A stretch of 42,336 bases of DNA from positions 1-42,336 of the forward strand of contig CBFDDH010000022.1 of assembly GCA_965603515.1 (NCBI GenBank), written 5' to 3'. The translations under genes and the position numbers were made by a program. Positions 15,755 through 24,430 of this stretch are shown piece by piece. Below the pieces are notes generated by a model. It worked only from the letters and a program-made list of their open reading frames with translations, was not told where the DNA came from and made no database searches. How positions within the stretch are numbered: position 1 is the stretch's first letter; each line of letters opens with the position of its first letter. This stretch comes from JAUVZL01 sp965603515. GTDB lineage: Bacteria > Hydrothermota > Tepidihabitantia > SM23-42.

Positions 15755-17284
15755 TCAACTTTCTTTCCTATGGATTATCGTATCTTTTGCAAAATCCTTC
15801 TTCTTTTCCGGATACTCTCTGATATAGTGAAGACCACGGGATTCTAGACGCATAATAGCCGATTTAACTATGAGTATTGCGATATCGGCAATATTTCGAG
15901 ACTCGGCATTTTGTATCAGTACACCATCATCAAACCTGGTGCAGAAATCGCTGATCGATCGGTGTGCTTTTTCCAATCCTTTCGCATTTCGCATAACGCC
16001 GACGTATTGGTTCATGATTTGTTTGATCTGTAATCTATGATCTGGTCGGGTACACGCAGTTTTCTGCATGCACTTTGTCGTTTTTACTTTAATTTCTTTG
16101 ATCTCTTTTGCCTTTTCTGATGCCCTTGTTGAGAAAACCAGGGCTTCAAGCAAGGAATTTGATGCCAGCCTATTTGCGCCGTGTACACCAGTACAACTAC
16201 ATTCGCCCAGGGCAAACAAGCGATTTATGGACGATTCAGCCCAGGTATTAACCAAGATACCGCCACACGTATAATGGGCAGCTGGTACTACTGGTATTGG
16301 TTCACGAGTTATATCGATACCCCATTTTAGGCATGTTTCATAGATTGTTGGAAAGCGTTTCTTCAGATAGTCCGCATTGACATGTGAAATATCAAGTAGT
16401 ATATATTCTGATTTGGTTGCATGCATTTCAGAAACACAAGCTCGCGCCACGATGTCCCGCGGAGCGAGGTTCCCGGTCGGGTCGTACTTATTCATAAATG
16501 ATTTACCACTCTTCGTTTTCAATATGCCACCTTCACCTCGTACTGCTTCTGATATTAAAAAAGCCCGTCCATCAATCTGTATATTGTAAACCGATGTGGG
16601 GTGGAATTGTACAAACTCCATATTAGCCACTTTTGCCCCAGCGCGATAGGCCATGGCAATACCATCTCCAGTTGCAATCGGTGGATTTGTTGTGTGAAGA
16701 TATACTTGTCCGGTCCCACCGGTAGCAAGTACTGTAGCATTAGCCAAGATGTAGTCAATCTTTTGTTTGTTGGCGTCAAAAAAGTAGAGCCCTAAACACT
16801 CACCGTCGACAACAATTAAATCGAGGGCAATCTCATTTTCACTTATTTCGACGTTTCTTCTCTTGGCTTCTTCCAAAAGGACACGTTCGATCTCATAGCC
16901 AGTATAATCCTTGGCATGTACGATACGGCGATGGGAATGACCGCCTTCCTTGCCGAGCTCAAAATCACCTTGATCGTCGAGGGTAAACAGACAACCCTCA
17001 TTATACAATTCCCTCACTAGCTTGGGACCATTCTCAACCATTATTCTCACAGCATCCTTATGGCTCAACCCTTCACCGGCTTTGACCGTATCATTCGCGT
17101 GGCAATCAAATGAATCTCTATCAGCAAAGACTGATGCGATGCCCCCTTGTGCATAGTTCGTATTGGAATCAGCCTTATTCTTCTTGGTCAGAATGAGTAC
17201 TTGGCTATATTGTGCCGCTTTGGCGGCAAAGGTCAATCCGGCTATTCCTGATCCCACAACAAGAAAATCAACCTTTCTCGACAT
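15755..17284 (-). CDS. nadB: L-aspartate oxidase
   Basis: An FAD enzyme that oxidises L-aspartate to iminoaspartate, the first step of de novo NAD synthesis. The FAD-binding VVGSGIAGLTFAAKAA is at about residues 8-23, followed by NTNYAQGGIASVF. Active-site and family blocks include EGGHSHRRIVHAKDYTG, ATGGTGQVYLHTTNP, EFVQFHPTSVY, YTCGGILVNTWAESS and LFALGECSCTGVHGANRLASNSLLEALVF. I take the ATG at 17284 (509 residues). The longer form from 17317 adds eleven non-conserved residues that run through the promoter. A promoter ends 5 bases before this ATG with no SD. NadA and NadC are not in the window. Confidence 0.93.
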   Translation of the reverse strand: MSRKVDFLVVGSGIAGLTFAAKAAQYSQVLILTKKNKADSNTNYAQGGIASVFADRDSFDCHANDTVKAGEGLSHKDAVRIMVENGPKLVRELYNEGCLFTLDDQGDFELGKEGGHSHRRIVHAKDYTGYEIERVLLEEAKRRNVEISENEIALDLIVVDGECLGLYFFDANKQKIDYILANATVLATGGTGQVYLHTTNPPIATGDGIAMAYRAGAKVANMEFVQFHPTSVYNIQIDGRAFLISEAVRGEGGILKTKSGKSFMNKYDPTGNLAPRDIVARACVSEMHATKSEYILLDISHVNADYLKKRFPTIYETCLKWGIDITREPIPVVPAAHYTCGGILVNTWAESSINRLFALGECSCTGVHGANRLASNSLLEALVFSTRASEKAKEIKEIKVKTTKCMQKTACTRPDHRLQIKQIMNQYVGVMRNAKGLEKAHRSISDFCTRFDDGVLIQNAESRNIADIAILIVKSAIMRLESRGLHYIREYPEKKKDFAKDTIIHRKES

Positions 17285-17289
17285 AGTAA

Positions 17290-17317
17290 ATTCTATACAA
17301 AACCACGAAAATGTCAA
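17290..17317 (-). promoter_or_regulatory. Sigma70-like promoter of nadB, leaderless geometry
   Basis: On the minus strand, TTGACA (17317-17312), a 16-base spacer, then TAGAAT (17295-17290). Five bases separate the hexamer from the ATG at 17284. It is divergent from the ligA promoter, with 32 bases between the two -35 elements. Confidence 0.75.
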
Positions 17318-17349
17318 TATTCAGTCAGTTTAGGCGTCTCCAACCTTTG

Positions 17350-17377
17350 TTGACTCATGTTATTATATATATATAAT
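17350..17377 (+). promoter_or_regulatory. Sigma70-like promoter of ligA, leaderless geometry
   Basis: TTGACT at 17350-17355, a 16-base spacer, then TATAAT at 17372-17377. Six bases later comes the ATG at 17384, with no Shine-Dalgarno site. Confidence 0.8.
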
Positions 17378-17383
17378 TTGACG

Positions 17384-19399
17384 ATGACTGTTGCGCAGGC
17401 AAAAAAAGAGATTGCCCGGTTAAGAAAACAAATCGATAAGCACAATTATCACTATTATGTACTGAACGATCCTCTGATAAGCGATTATGAGTATGATCAG
17501 TTGTACAAAAACCTCGAGTCACTGGAAAAACGCTTTCCTCAACTCATTATACTGGAATCACCAACCCAACGAGTGGGTGGAGAACCGCTTAAGGGCTTTG
17601 AAACCGTGGTCCATAAAACAAAAATGTTGAGTTTGGACAACACATATTCAGAAGATGACGTCAAGGAATTTGACAAACGGGTCAAAAAGGTTCTTAAGAA
17701 TGACGTTAACTACGAAGTTACGCTTAAAGTAGATGGGGTCGCTGTTGCACTCCTTTATAAAGACGGTAAATTGGTTTTTGGCTCAACCCGGGGCGATGGT
17801 GTTCGCGGTGATGACGTAACCCAGAACCTCAGAACGATCAAGTCTTTACCACTGCGTATTATAACTGAAGATTCCGTTTTGAAAAACATTGAAGTGAGGG
17901 GTGAGGTTTTTTTACCGGTATTATCCTTTACAAAACTCAATAAAGAACGGGAAAACTCAGGGTTACCACAATTCGTTAATCCACGCAATGCAGCTGCTGG
18001 AACGTTGAAACTACTTGCTGCGCAAGAGGTCGCCAGACGTGGTCTTGATATTTTCATTCATACTATACCCCGTTCACCTGGTGACTCGTATGACTCTCAC
18101 TATAAAACCCTTAAAGCACTCGGCAAGAATGGTTTTAAGATCATCCCACATATGAAGTTATGCACGTCTGTCGAACAAGTCCATGATTATATTACTAAAT
18201 GGCAAAATAAAAGAGAGACCTTAGGATATGAGGTAGATGGACTGGTGATAAAAGTCGATAACTATAAGCAGCGCGAGCTATTGGGTACTACTATGAAGAG
18301 TCCCCGGTGGGCAATTGCTTACAAGTATCCGGCATGTCAGGCCAAGACCAAAATCAAGGATATAATAATACAGGTAGGTAGAACTGGTCGGATAACCCCA
18401 GTTGCTCTCTTGGATCCTGTTTTTTTGTCAGGTTCAACGATTTCCCGCGCCACTTTACATAATGAAGATGAAATTAAGAAAAAGGACATAAGGATAAACG
18501 ATTTCGTGGTGATTGAAAAAGGGGGAGAGGTTATTCCCAAAGTTGTCTCGGTTGTAAAGGATCAGCATACCCCAAGAGAAGAGGCTTTTAAGTTTCCCAG
18601 ACATTGTCCTGTCTGCAGAGAAAAAATAGTCAGGTTACCTCAGGAAGCAAACTGGCGTTGTGTCAATACATCGTGTCCAGCGCAGCTTAAAGGCGCCATC
18701 TTGCATTTTGCTTCCCGGCCAGCAATGGATATTGAAGGATTCGGTTATATCCTGGTGGACCAGCTTGTTGACACGGATTTGGTTAAGAGGTTCGACGACA
18801 TATATCGTCTTAAAAAGGATGTACTGGCAAAGCTCGAAAGAATGGCTGAGAAATCCGCAGAGAATCTGGTGCGTTCAATTGAACAGAGTAAGGACCAGGA
18901 TTTCACAAGAGTACTATATGGTCTGGGCATACCTAATATTGGAGTAAACTGTGCCAATATCCTAGTCGATGTGTTTGGCTCTATAGAATCTATGATTAAT
19001 GCTGAAGTTGAAGAATACGAAGAAATCAATGGGATTGGGGATGTTATTGCGGAAAGCATAGTAAATTACTTCAAGAGCAAGCATAACCTCGAATTAATAA
19101 ACGAACTGAAGAAACTTGGTCTGCATTTTACTTCGGGTCGTAAACGCAACAGGATCAATTCGCTCCGTGGAAAGATATTTGTCTTCACTGGTGAGCTTAG
19201 TTCAGTAAACCGGAGTGAAGTTCAAGCAGTTGTGCGTAAGTATGGCGGTCATCCAGGAACAACGATCTCAAAAAAAACTGACTACCTTGTTTACGGATCA
19301 AAGACAGGTTCTAAATATAGACGGGCAAAGAAACTTGGTATCAAGGTTTTATCTGAGCAAGAGTTTTTTGATTTAATAAAAAAGGGGAGGTTACTATGA
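17384..19399 (+). CDS. ligA: NAD-dependent DNA ligase
   Basis: The replicative ligase that seals nicks using NAD+. From ATG 17384 it has 671 residues, normal for LigA. An upstream in-frame ATG at 17357 would place the promoter's -10 inside the coding region and adds nothing conserved. Domains in order: Ia (HNYHYYVLNDPLISDYEYDQL), adenylation with the catalytic Lys in TLKVDGVAVAL and later RGEVFLP and NPRNAAAGTLK, the OB fold (VGRTGRITPVALLDPV), a zinc finger (CPVCREKIVRL...CVNTSCPAQ), helix-hairpin-helix repeats (YGLGIPNIGVNCANIL, EINGIGDVIAESIVNYF), and a C-terminal BRCT domain (GKIFVFTGELSSVNRSEV, ISKKTDYLVYG). The stop overlaps comFB by ATGA. Confidence 0.96.
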   Translation: MTVAQAKKEIARLRKQIDKHNYHYYVLNDPLISDYEYDQLYKNLESLEKRFPQLIILESPTQRVGGEPLKGFETVVHKTKMLSLDNTYSEDDVKEFDKRVKKVLKNDVNYEVTLKVDGVAVALLYKDGKLVFGSTRGDGVRGDDVTQNLRTIKSLPLRIITEDSVLKNIEVRGEVFLPVLSFTKLNKERENSGLPQFVNPRNAAAGTLKLLAAQEVARRGLDIFIHTIPRSPGDSYDSHYKTLKALGKNGFKIIPHMKLCTSVEQVHDYITKWQNKRETLGYEVDGLVIKVDNYKQRELLGTTMKSPRWAIAYKYPACQAKTKIKDIIIQVGRTGRITPVALLDPVFLSGSTISRATLHNEDEIKKKDIRINDFVVIEKGGEVIPKVVSVVKDQHTPREEAFKFPRHCPVCREKIVRLPQEANWRCVNTSCPAQLKGAILHFASRPAMDIEGFGYILVDQLVDTDLVKRFDDIYRLKKDVLAKLERMAEKSAENLVRSIEQSKDQDFTRVLYGLGIPNIGVNCANILVDVFGSIESMINAEVEEYEEINGIGDVIAESIVNYFKSKHNLELINELKKLGLHFTSGRKRNRINSLRGKIFVFTGELSSVNRSEVQAVVRKYGGHPGTTISKKTDYLVYGSKTGSKYRRAKKLGIKVLSEQEFFDLIKKGRLL

Positions 19400-19668
19400 G
19401 CCAATCAAGTTATGAAAATTATATTGAGAAAATAGTCCGAGAAGAACTGGATAACATGTATGAGGGTAATAAGGATTTGTGCAGGTGTGATCTCTGCTAT
19501 CGTGATATTATGACTCTAACTTTGAATAACCTACCACCGATGTATGTATCGAGCGACGTGGGACACATTATGACCATGTACAATCTTACAAAAGACCAGC
19601 TTCATGCGAGTGTCGTGGTCGAACTACTCAAAGCTATCGAACAGGTCAAGACTAGTCCAAATCATTAA
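19396..19668 (+). CDS. comFB: ComFB-family protein
   Basis: A 90-residue cytosolic protein of the late competence ComFB family. Conserved features are the Cys-rich CRCDLCYRDIMTLTLNNLPPMYVSSDVG block (Cys at about 29, 31 and 34) and flanking helices. Some homologues have been described as cyclic-di-GMP receptors; whether this one binds it is inference. It starts within the ligA stop (ATGA) and has GGGGAGG upstream, so it is expressed with ligA. That pairing with a DNA ligase is compatible with a DNA-uptake or replication link but does not demonstrate one. Confidence 0.82.
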   Translation: MSQSSYENYIEKIVREELDNMYEGNKDLCRCDLCYRDIMTLTLNNLPPMYVSSDVGHIMTMYNLTKDQLHASVVVELLKAIEQVKTSPNH

Positions 19669-19669
19669 C

Positions 19670-19685
19670 GCGATGATCGCTTTTT
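19670..19685 (+). terminator. Weak candidate terminator after ligA-comFB
   Basis: GCGA at 19670-19673 pairs with TCGC at 19677-19680 around a three-base loop, followed by TTTTT. The stem is only 4 bp, so this is a weak call. It lies in the 45-base gap between convergent genes. Confidence 0.35.
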
Positions 19686-19713
19686 CAGGATTCCCGGTTA
19701 TTGTGGCTGACGA

Positions 19714-20088
19714 TTACCATTTGAAGGAATAACTAATAGACACGTTATCGATGTCGGCTTCAATATCAAAACCGTACATCTTTGCGCCTACATAGGCATC
19801 AGCGACCGAGTATCCAAAGACAAAAAGACCCCACCAGAGCATGGAATTTCGTTTTCCGTACTCCTCTTCTTTATGGTATTTGTAAGCATAGTACCCGATC
19901 GCCAACTCACTTGCACTGATAGCTATACCCGGTATATACCTTTCTGTATAGTACTGTCCACCGCCCGGGAAGATACAGAGGAGCATTGCTAATCTGGCAT
20001 TTTTTTTCTCAAAACCATTAGCCAGGGCAATATCTAGGATCAGCAAGAGCATGCTCAATCTCAGGATCCTAAAGGATCGGCGCTTCAT
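19714..20088 (-). CDS. Membrane/envelope protein resembling DUF5683-type proteins
   Basis: About 124 residues from ATG 20088. A longer form would begin at TTG 20112, inside the preceding gene. The N-terminus is a hydrophobic signal or anchor (ILRLSMLLLILDIALANG). The block LAMLLCIFPGGGQYYTERYIPGIAISASELAIGYYAYKYHKEEE resembles the PGxGQxYxxRYxxG motif of DUF5683-like proteins, followed by another hydrophobic helix (MLWWGLFVFGYSVADAYVGAKM). It ends VSISYSFKW, like an outer-membrane strand with a terminal aromatic residue. The role is unknown. It is third in valS-20090 gene-19714 gene. Confidence 0.7.
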   Translation of the reverse strand: MKRRSFRILRLSMLLLILDIALANGFEKKNARLAMLLCIFPGGGQYYTERYIPGIAISASELAIGYYAYKYHKEEEYGKRNSMLWWGLFVFGYSVADAYVGAKMYGFDIEADIDNVSISYSFKW

Positions 20089-20089
20089 T

Positions 20090-20500
20090 TCATTTAGAAA
20101 ATTTGTATTCAAAACGCTGAACTGAATCGATCACCACAATACAACGCAAAGTTTTGTATTCAATTCGCTGTTCGTTCAAGAAACGCAGGATATCGGCAGC
20201 TCGATCCAGAGCTCGCGGTGCTGATATGTACAATTCGAGGTTCTTGTACTCCATGCTGAATTTGCGAAGAATGTCGACTTCACCGTAAGGTGTAAGTTTG
20301 TTGTTTTTGAAAAATCGGTCTGAAGGAAAGCGGTTGCGATCGCCGATCAATCCTTTTTCGCCCTTAAGGACATTTTCCCACATCGCGATCTCTTTTTCAA
20401 GTTTATCTATATCCGTTTTCATTGGTGCATATTGAGTTTTATAGATACCAAACACTCCAATTAATAGAATAAAACTCACGATCCATCCAATATATTTCAT
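20090..20500 (-). CDS. Single-pass membrane protein of unknown function
   Basis: A 136-residue protein starting at ATG 20500, overlapping the valS stop by ATGA. Residues 4-20 form one membrane helix (IGWIVSFILLIGVFGIY). A coiled coil (TDIDKLEKEIAMWENVLKGEK) and an alpha/beta C-terminal region follow (RALDRAADILRFLNEQRIEYKTLRCIVVIDSV). The N-terminal helix, coiled coil and small ferredoxin-like fold recall PilO-like assembly proteins, but I see no diagnostic motif and make no assignment. The next gene begins just past its stop, so it belongs to the valS transcript. Confidence 0.7.
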   Translation of the reverse strand: MKYIGWIVSFILLIGVFGIYKTQYAPMKTDIDKLEKEIAMWENVLKGEKGLIGDRNRFPSDRFFKNNKLTPYGEVDILRKFSMEYKNLELYISAPRALDRAADILRFLNEQRIEYKTLRCIVVIDSVQRFEYKFSK

Positions 20501-23130
20501 AGTTTCTCTATTGCTTTAACAATACCCTCTTTTTTCTCCAAAAAATCTTCGAGGCGTTCTTGCTCGCGTTGCCTGACTAGAGGAGCAGCTTTGCGGATGT
20601 AAGTGGGGTTATTCAAACGGTATTTTATTTCATCAATTTTCTTCGAGAGCGCGGTAATCTCTGTTGAAAGACGTTTCCTTTCCTTTTCTATATCAATACC
20701 AGCCAATATGATATAACACTCGACAGCTGGCATGATAATAGTTGCCACTGACTGGTCTGGGTTCTTGTCATAATCTATGTTTTTAAGTCCGGCAAGGCCC
20801 TGTAAAACCATGTTGTTTTTTCCAAGGAAATTACTGAAATCCTCGCTTGTGTTTATTATTGCCGAGAGTTTCTCTTTTGGGTCCAGGTTGAAAAGACCAC
20901 GGATATTCCGGATCTCCTCGATCAGACGCTTTAAGGCACGGACATTTGCAATGTCGGTTTTTACTGCCTTTATTCTTGGCCAATTCTCAAGGAGGATGCT
21001 TTTTTTAGAGAAATTAAATTTGCGATATATCTCTTCGGTGATAAATGGTATATAGGGATGGAGCATTATTATGATTTGTTTTAAGAGATATTTCGCGGTA
21101 TCCTTTGATGGACATATCTTAATTATCTCAAGAAACCAGTCACAGAATGTATGCCAGACAAAATCGTACATATCTCGAGCGATAGCATTGAGTTCGAAAT
21201 TCGAAAAACGGTCATTGGTTTTCTTAACCAGTATATTGAATTCTGATATGATCCAAGCATCATATATAGTGGGTTGTGATGGTGGTGTTTCATTATCGTC
21301 CTTGTGATTCATCCAGATCAATCGGGCTGCATTCCATAATTTATTACAGAATTTTCGACCTACATCGATCGCTTTTTCAGAATACAGAACATCCTGTTCC
21401 TTGGGTGTAATAAGTTGTAACCCGTAACGCAATGCATCAGCGCCATATTTGCTAGCCAAATCCATTGGATCTGGAGAATTGCCAAGACTTTTTGACATCT
21501 TCTTGCCTTTTCCATCCCGTATCATGGGATGAAATACTACGTTTGAAAACGGAACTTGTCCGGTGAATTCCAAACCGGCCATGATCATCCGCGCAACCCA
21601 GAGATAAATGATATCCCAACCTGTTACCAATGTTTGGGTTGGATAGAAACGTTTGAAATCTTTTGTTTTACTTGGCCAACCGAGTGTTGCAAACGGCCAG
21701 AGCCAGGAACTGAACCAGGTATCAAGAACATCGTCATCCTGGTAAATATCACTAGATCCGCATACTGGACACTTCTTTGGCTTATTCGTTGAGACAATCA
21801 TACCTTTCGGATTTTTTATCTCCGTTTTCATTTGTTTCTTATTTACTTTAACACTTTCTGCCTTATAGCAGGTACGGCAGTAATAAACTGGTATTCTGTG
21901 CCCCCACCATAGTTGTCTGGAAATACACCAGTCTCGGATATTCTCCATCCAGTGATTGTAGAGGTTTATCCACCTCTTTGGATATATCTTCACAGTTTCA
22001 TTCTTTACTACTTCTATGGCGGGTTTAGCCAATGCTTTCATGCGAACGAACCATTGTTTACTTATCCGTGGTTCAATAGCCGTGTGACAGCGTTCGCATT
22101 TAGCCAATGGCAGTCTGTAATCCTCAACTTTCTCGAGCAACCCTTCTTTTTTCAGAACAGCTATGATTTTGGCACGAGCTGCATAGCGGTCTAATTTATT
22201 ATATTCCTTAGTCTCTTCATTGAGGGTGGCATCAGGATTCATGATATTGATAAATTCAAGATCGTGTTTTTTAGCCAAATTAAAGTCAAAAGGATCATGA
22301 GAAGGTGTGACCTTTAAAGCACCAGTGCCGAAATCCGGGTCCACATATTCGTCGCAGATAATGGGGATAGAACGCTTCATTATCGGTAATAAAACAGTGC
22401 CGCCAATGAGTTTCTTATAACGCTGGTCCTTTGGATTGACACATATCGCAGTATCGCCAAGCATAGTTTCAGGTCTGGTTGTTGCTACCGTGATGAAATT
22501 CTCTGTACCGATTATCGGATATTTAATATAATAAAGCTCACCCGGTTCTTCTTCAGTTTCGACTTGTTCATCAGATAAAGCAGATAGACAACGCGGACAC
22601 CAGTTAATTATGTATTCACCCCGGTAAACAAGACCTTTCTTGTACAGATCTACGAATACCTTGATCACTTTCTTGGAATAATCTTCTGATAGGGTAAATT
22701 GTTCGCGTGACCAGTCAAGCGCAAACCCCATTTTTTTCAACTGTTTTCGGATCGTAGTGGCGTACTCTTCCTTCCATTTCCATATTTCTTGGACGAATTT
22801 TTCTCTGCCGAAATCTTCTTTCCTGATACCTTCTGTCAGTAGTTTATTCTCGACAACAACCTGAGTAGCGATACCAGCATGGTCCATACCCATCATCCAT
22901 AGGGTTTCATGCCCGGTCAATTTGTTATATCTGATAAGAATGTCCTGGATAGAGTTGTTCAGGGTATGCCCCAGAGTCAATCGACCTGTAACATTAGGCA
23001 GTGGTATCATCACTGTATAGGGTGGTCTTTTTGACCGAGGATCAGGCGTGAAAAGCTTTTCCTTCAGCCAGAATTCATACCATTGATCCTCAATGCTTTG
23101 AGGATCATATTTGCTTGGAAACTCATCCAT
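20497..23130 (-). CDS. valS: Valyl-tRNA synthetase
   Basis: An 877-residue class Ia aminoacyl-tRNA synthetase that charges tRNA-Val and edits mischarged threonine. The first ATP motif is PNVTGRLTLGHTLN, with TLGH (residues 52-55) in place of HIGH; variants with Thr at the first position occur in some bacterial ValRS. The second motif, GKKMSKSLGNSPDP, is near residue 545. Zinc-binding pairs are seen in NWCPRCLSALSDEQVE, KCERCHTAIEPR, YYCRTCYKAE and KCPVCGSSDI, and the editing domain carries TTRPETMLGDTAICVNP. A C-terminal tRNA-binding coiled coil ends the protein (KERKRLSTEITALSKKIDEI). It heads its operon behind a leaderless-type promoter. Confidence 0.96.
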   Translation of the reverse strand: MDEFPSKYDPQSIEDQWYEFWLKEKLFTPDPRSKRPPYTVMIPLPNVTGRLTLGHTLNNSIQDILIRYNKLTGHETLWMMGMDHAGIATQVVVENKLLTEGIRKEDFGREKFVQEIWKWKEEYATTIRKQLKKMGFALDWSREQFTLSEDYSKKVIKVFVDLYKKGLVYRGEYIINWCPRCLSALSDEQVETEEEPGELYYIKYPIIGTENFITVATTRPETMLGDTAICVNPKDQRYKKLIGGTVLLPIMKRSIPIICDEYVDPDFGTGALKVTPSHDPFDFNLAKKHDLEFINIMNPDATLNEETKEYNKLDRYAARAKIIAVLKKEGLLEKVEDYRLPLAKCERCHTAIEPRISKQWFVRMKALAKPAIEVVKNETVKIYPKRWINLYNHWMENIRDWCISRQLWWGHRIPVYYCRTCYKAESVKVNKKQMKTEIKNPKGMIVSTNKPKKCPVCGSSDIYQDDDVLDTWFSSWLWPFATLGWPSKTKDFKRFYPTQTLVTGWDIIYLWVARMIMAGLEFTGQVPFSNVVFHPMIRDGKGKKMSKSLGNSPDPMDLASKYGADALRYGLQLITPKEQDVLYSEKAIDVGRKFCNKLWNAARLIWMNHKDDNETPPSQPTIYDAWIISEFNILVKKTNDRFSNFELNAIARDMYDFVWHTFCDWFLEIIKICPSKDTAKYLLKQIIIMLHPYIPFITEEIYRKFNFSKKSILLENWPRIKAVKTDIANVRALKRLIEEIRNIRGLFNLDPKEKLSAIINTSEDFSNFLGKNNMVLQGLAGLKNIDYDKNPDQSVATIIMPAVECYIILAGIDIEKERKRLSTEITALSKKIDEIKYRLNNPTYIRKAAPLVRQREQERLEDFLEKKEGIVKAIEKL

Positions 23131-23136
23131 AGCATA

Positions 23137-23164
23137 ACTATAGTTAATATTCTCATTATGTCAA
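23137..23164 (-). promoter_or_regulatory. Sigma70-like promoter of valS, leaderless geometry
   Basis: On the minus strand, TTGACA (23164-23159), a 16-base spacer, then TATAGT (23142-23137). Six bases later is the ATG at 23130, without a ribosome-binding site. Confidence 0.78.
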
Positions 23165-23185
23165 TGACACGGCAGGAAAGGAACT

Positions 23186-23500
23186 TCAAGCTCCAAGAAC
23201 CAAATTCCAAGAACCAAGAACAGAATTACGTAACGGTGTCCCGCTAGTGTAAACACCTACGGGATAAATATCAAAGTAATGGCGTAACGGAGATTGCCGC
23301 GGCGACTACGTCGCCTCGCAATGACAAGAATCGTGAAGCAAGCTGTAGTTGTCTGATTTATCAGACAATGCCCGATGAATCGGGACAAGTCGTACTCAAA
23401 AAAAAACGATAATAACGGAAATAACGGACTAAACGTCTTTTAGTCACTGAATAACTTAGTTACCTAATAACTTAATTACTTAGTTACTTAATAACTGTCT
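23186..23500. repeat. Repeat-rich spacer between valS and mutM
   Basis: This is about 315 bases without a gene. From left to right it holds direct repeats of TTCCAAGAACCAA type (23186-23222) and a long hairpin at 23293-23322 (ATTGC...GCAAT outside GGCGAC/GTCGCC). Next come an 8-bp hairpin TTGTCTGA-TTTA-TCAGACAA (23349-23368), a 6-bp hairpin CCCGAT/ATCGGG (23371-23384), and AT-rich degenerate tandem copies of a TAACTTAGTTAC-like unit (23449-23495). This is the kind of mosaic made by interspersed palindromic elements. No protein-coding signal is seen. Confidence 0.7.
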
Positions 23501-23502
23501 TA

Positions 23503-24327
23503 TCACTTCTGACACTTTGGGCAGTATCTGGTGGACCGGTTACCGAGTTTTGTCAAGATGATTTTTGTCCCGCAGACTCTACAAGGTTCATCCTCTTTGC
23601 CGTAGACATATAAGAACTTCTGAAAATTTCCATCTTTGCCGTCAGTTCTATGATAATCGGAAACCGATGTTCCTGAATTATCTATCCCTTTTCTTATTAC
23701 ATCTTTTAATGTTCTCACGAGTTTTGCAGTTTCTCTGACCGTTATACGCTTGGCACGGCGCAATGGTCTTATCCCGGCAAGAAAAAGAGCTTCGTCAGAA
23801 TATATATTACCGACTCCAGCACAGATACTCTGGTCGAGAAGCAATGCTTTGATCTTCGCCTTTCTTCCTTTTATTTTATTGCGAAGGTAGGACAAGTCGA
23901 ATTCATCAACGATTGGCTCAAGTCCAAGGTTATACAGTCCTTTTAGAATCGGCAATCTCCTTTTGTTCTTCAATAAGTAGAGTCTACCCAGCACCCTTGG
24001 TTCATTGAAGAAAAGCTGATATCCATTCACCTTGATTATCACCCTTGTGAAACGCTCGGGTTTAGTACGTAATTTTCTTAGTGAGATAGTACCAGAGAGT
24101 CTGAAATGGAAAACAATTTTCTTTCCATTGGTGAGTTCAAGAAATAGATATTTGGCTTTTCTTGTTACATCAATAACTCTTTCGTTAAGGATCGCTCTAC
24201 AAAATGTCTTTGGTTTGGGGTAAGCAATAACATCATCACGCAAGCTAATACAGGCGAGAATTTTTTTATTTATTATTTTAGGTTTTAACTCTCTTCTAAT
24301 AGTCTCGACTTCGGGGAGTTCAGGCAT
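23503..24327 (-). CDS. mutM: Formamidopyrimidine-DNA glycosylase
   Basis: A base-excision repair enzyme removing oxidised purines such as 8-oxoguanine, with AP-lyase activity. I choose ATG 24327, giving MPELPEVETIRREL, because Pro2 becomes the catalytic N-terminal residue with Glu3 beside it. An in-frame extension to 24405 only translates repeat DNA. Other motifs are the beta-clamp Lys region, LLLDQSICAGVGNIYSDEALFLAGIRP (helix-two-turn-helix with conserved Asn), and DNSGTSVSDYHRTDGKDGNF. The C-terminal zinc finger is CRVCGTKIILTKLGNRSTRYCPKC. At 274 residues it is full length. It lies about 100 bases downstream of the AsmA-like gene. Confidence 0.95.
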   Translation of the reverse strand: MPELPEVETIRRELKPKIINKKILACISLRDDVIAYPKPKTFCRAILNERVIDVTRKAKYLFLELTNGKKIVFHFRLSGTISLRKLRTKPERFTRVIIKVNGYQLFFNEPRVLGRLYLLKNKRRLPILKGLYNLGLEPIVDEFDLSYLRNKIKGRKAKIKALLLDQSICAGVGNIYSDEALFLAGIRPLRRAKRITVRETAKLVRTLKDVIRKGIDNSGTSVSDYHRTDGKDGNFQKFLYVYGKEDEPCRVCGTKIILTKLGNRSTRYCPKCQK

Positions 24328-24430
24328 TGTTATTTCATCTGTTAATGCAAGCGTAGCGATCCTGCATTTTCTGCGAATCCCGCCTAAAGGCGGATGATCC
24401 TGCAAACGAAGTGATACTGCGGTTTTATTA
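24328..24430. repeat. Short palindromic repeat element upstream of mutM
   Basis: This spacer contains CCGCCT-AA-AGGCGG (24380-24393) and two nearby copies of GATCCTGCA (minus-strand TGCAGGATC). It looks like a copy of a short interspersed palindrome. It holds no gene and no clear promoter. Confidence 0.45.

Noticed and set aside
17285..17317. Longer NadB start
   Set aside because: The added residues are not conserved and would be encoded by the promoter itself.
22966..22977. ValRS with TLGH instead of HIGH considered as a defect
   Set aside because: Other bacterial ValRS have Thr at this position to my knowledge, and all other motifs are intact.
24328..24405. Longer MutM starting 26 codons upstream
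   Set aside because: MutM must begin Met-Pro-Glu so that Pro2 is the catalytic terminus; the extension only translates a palindromic repeat.
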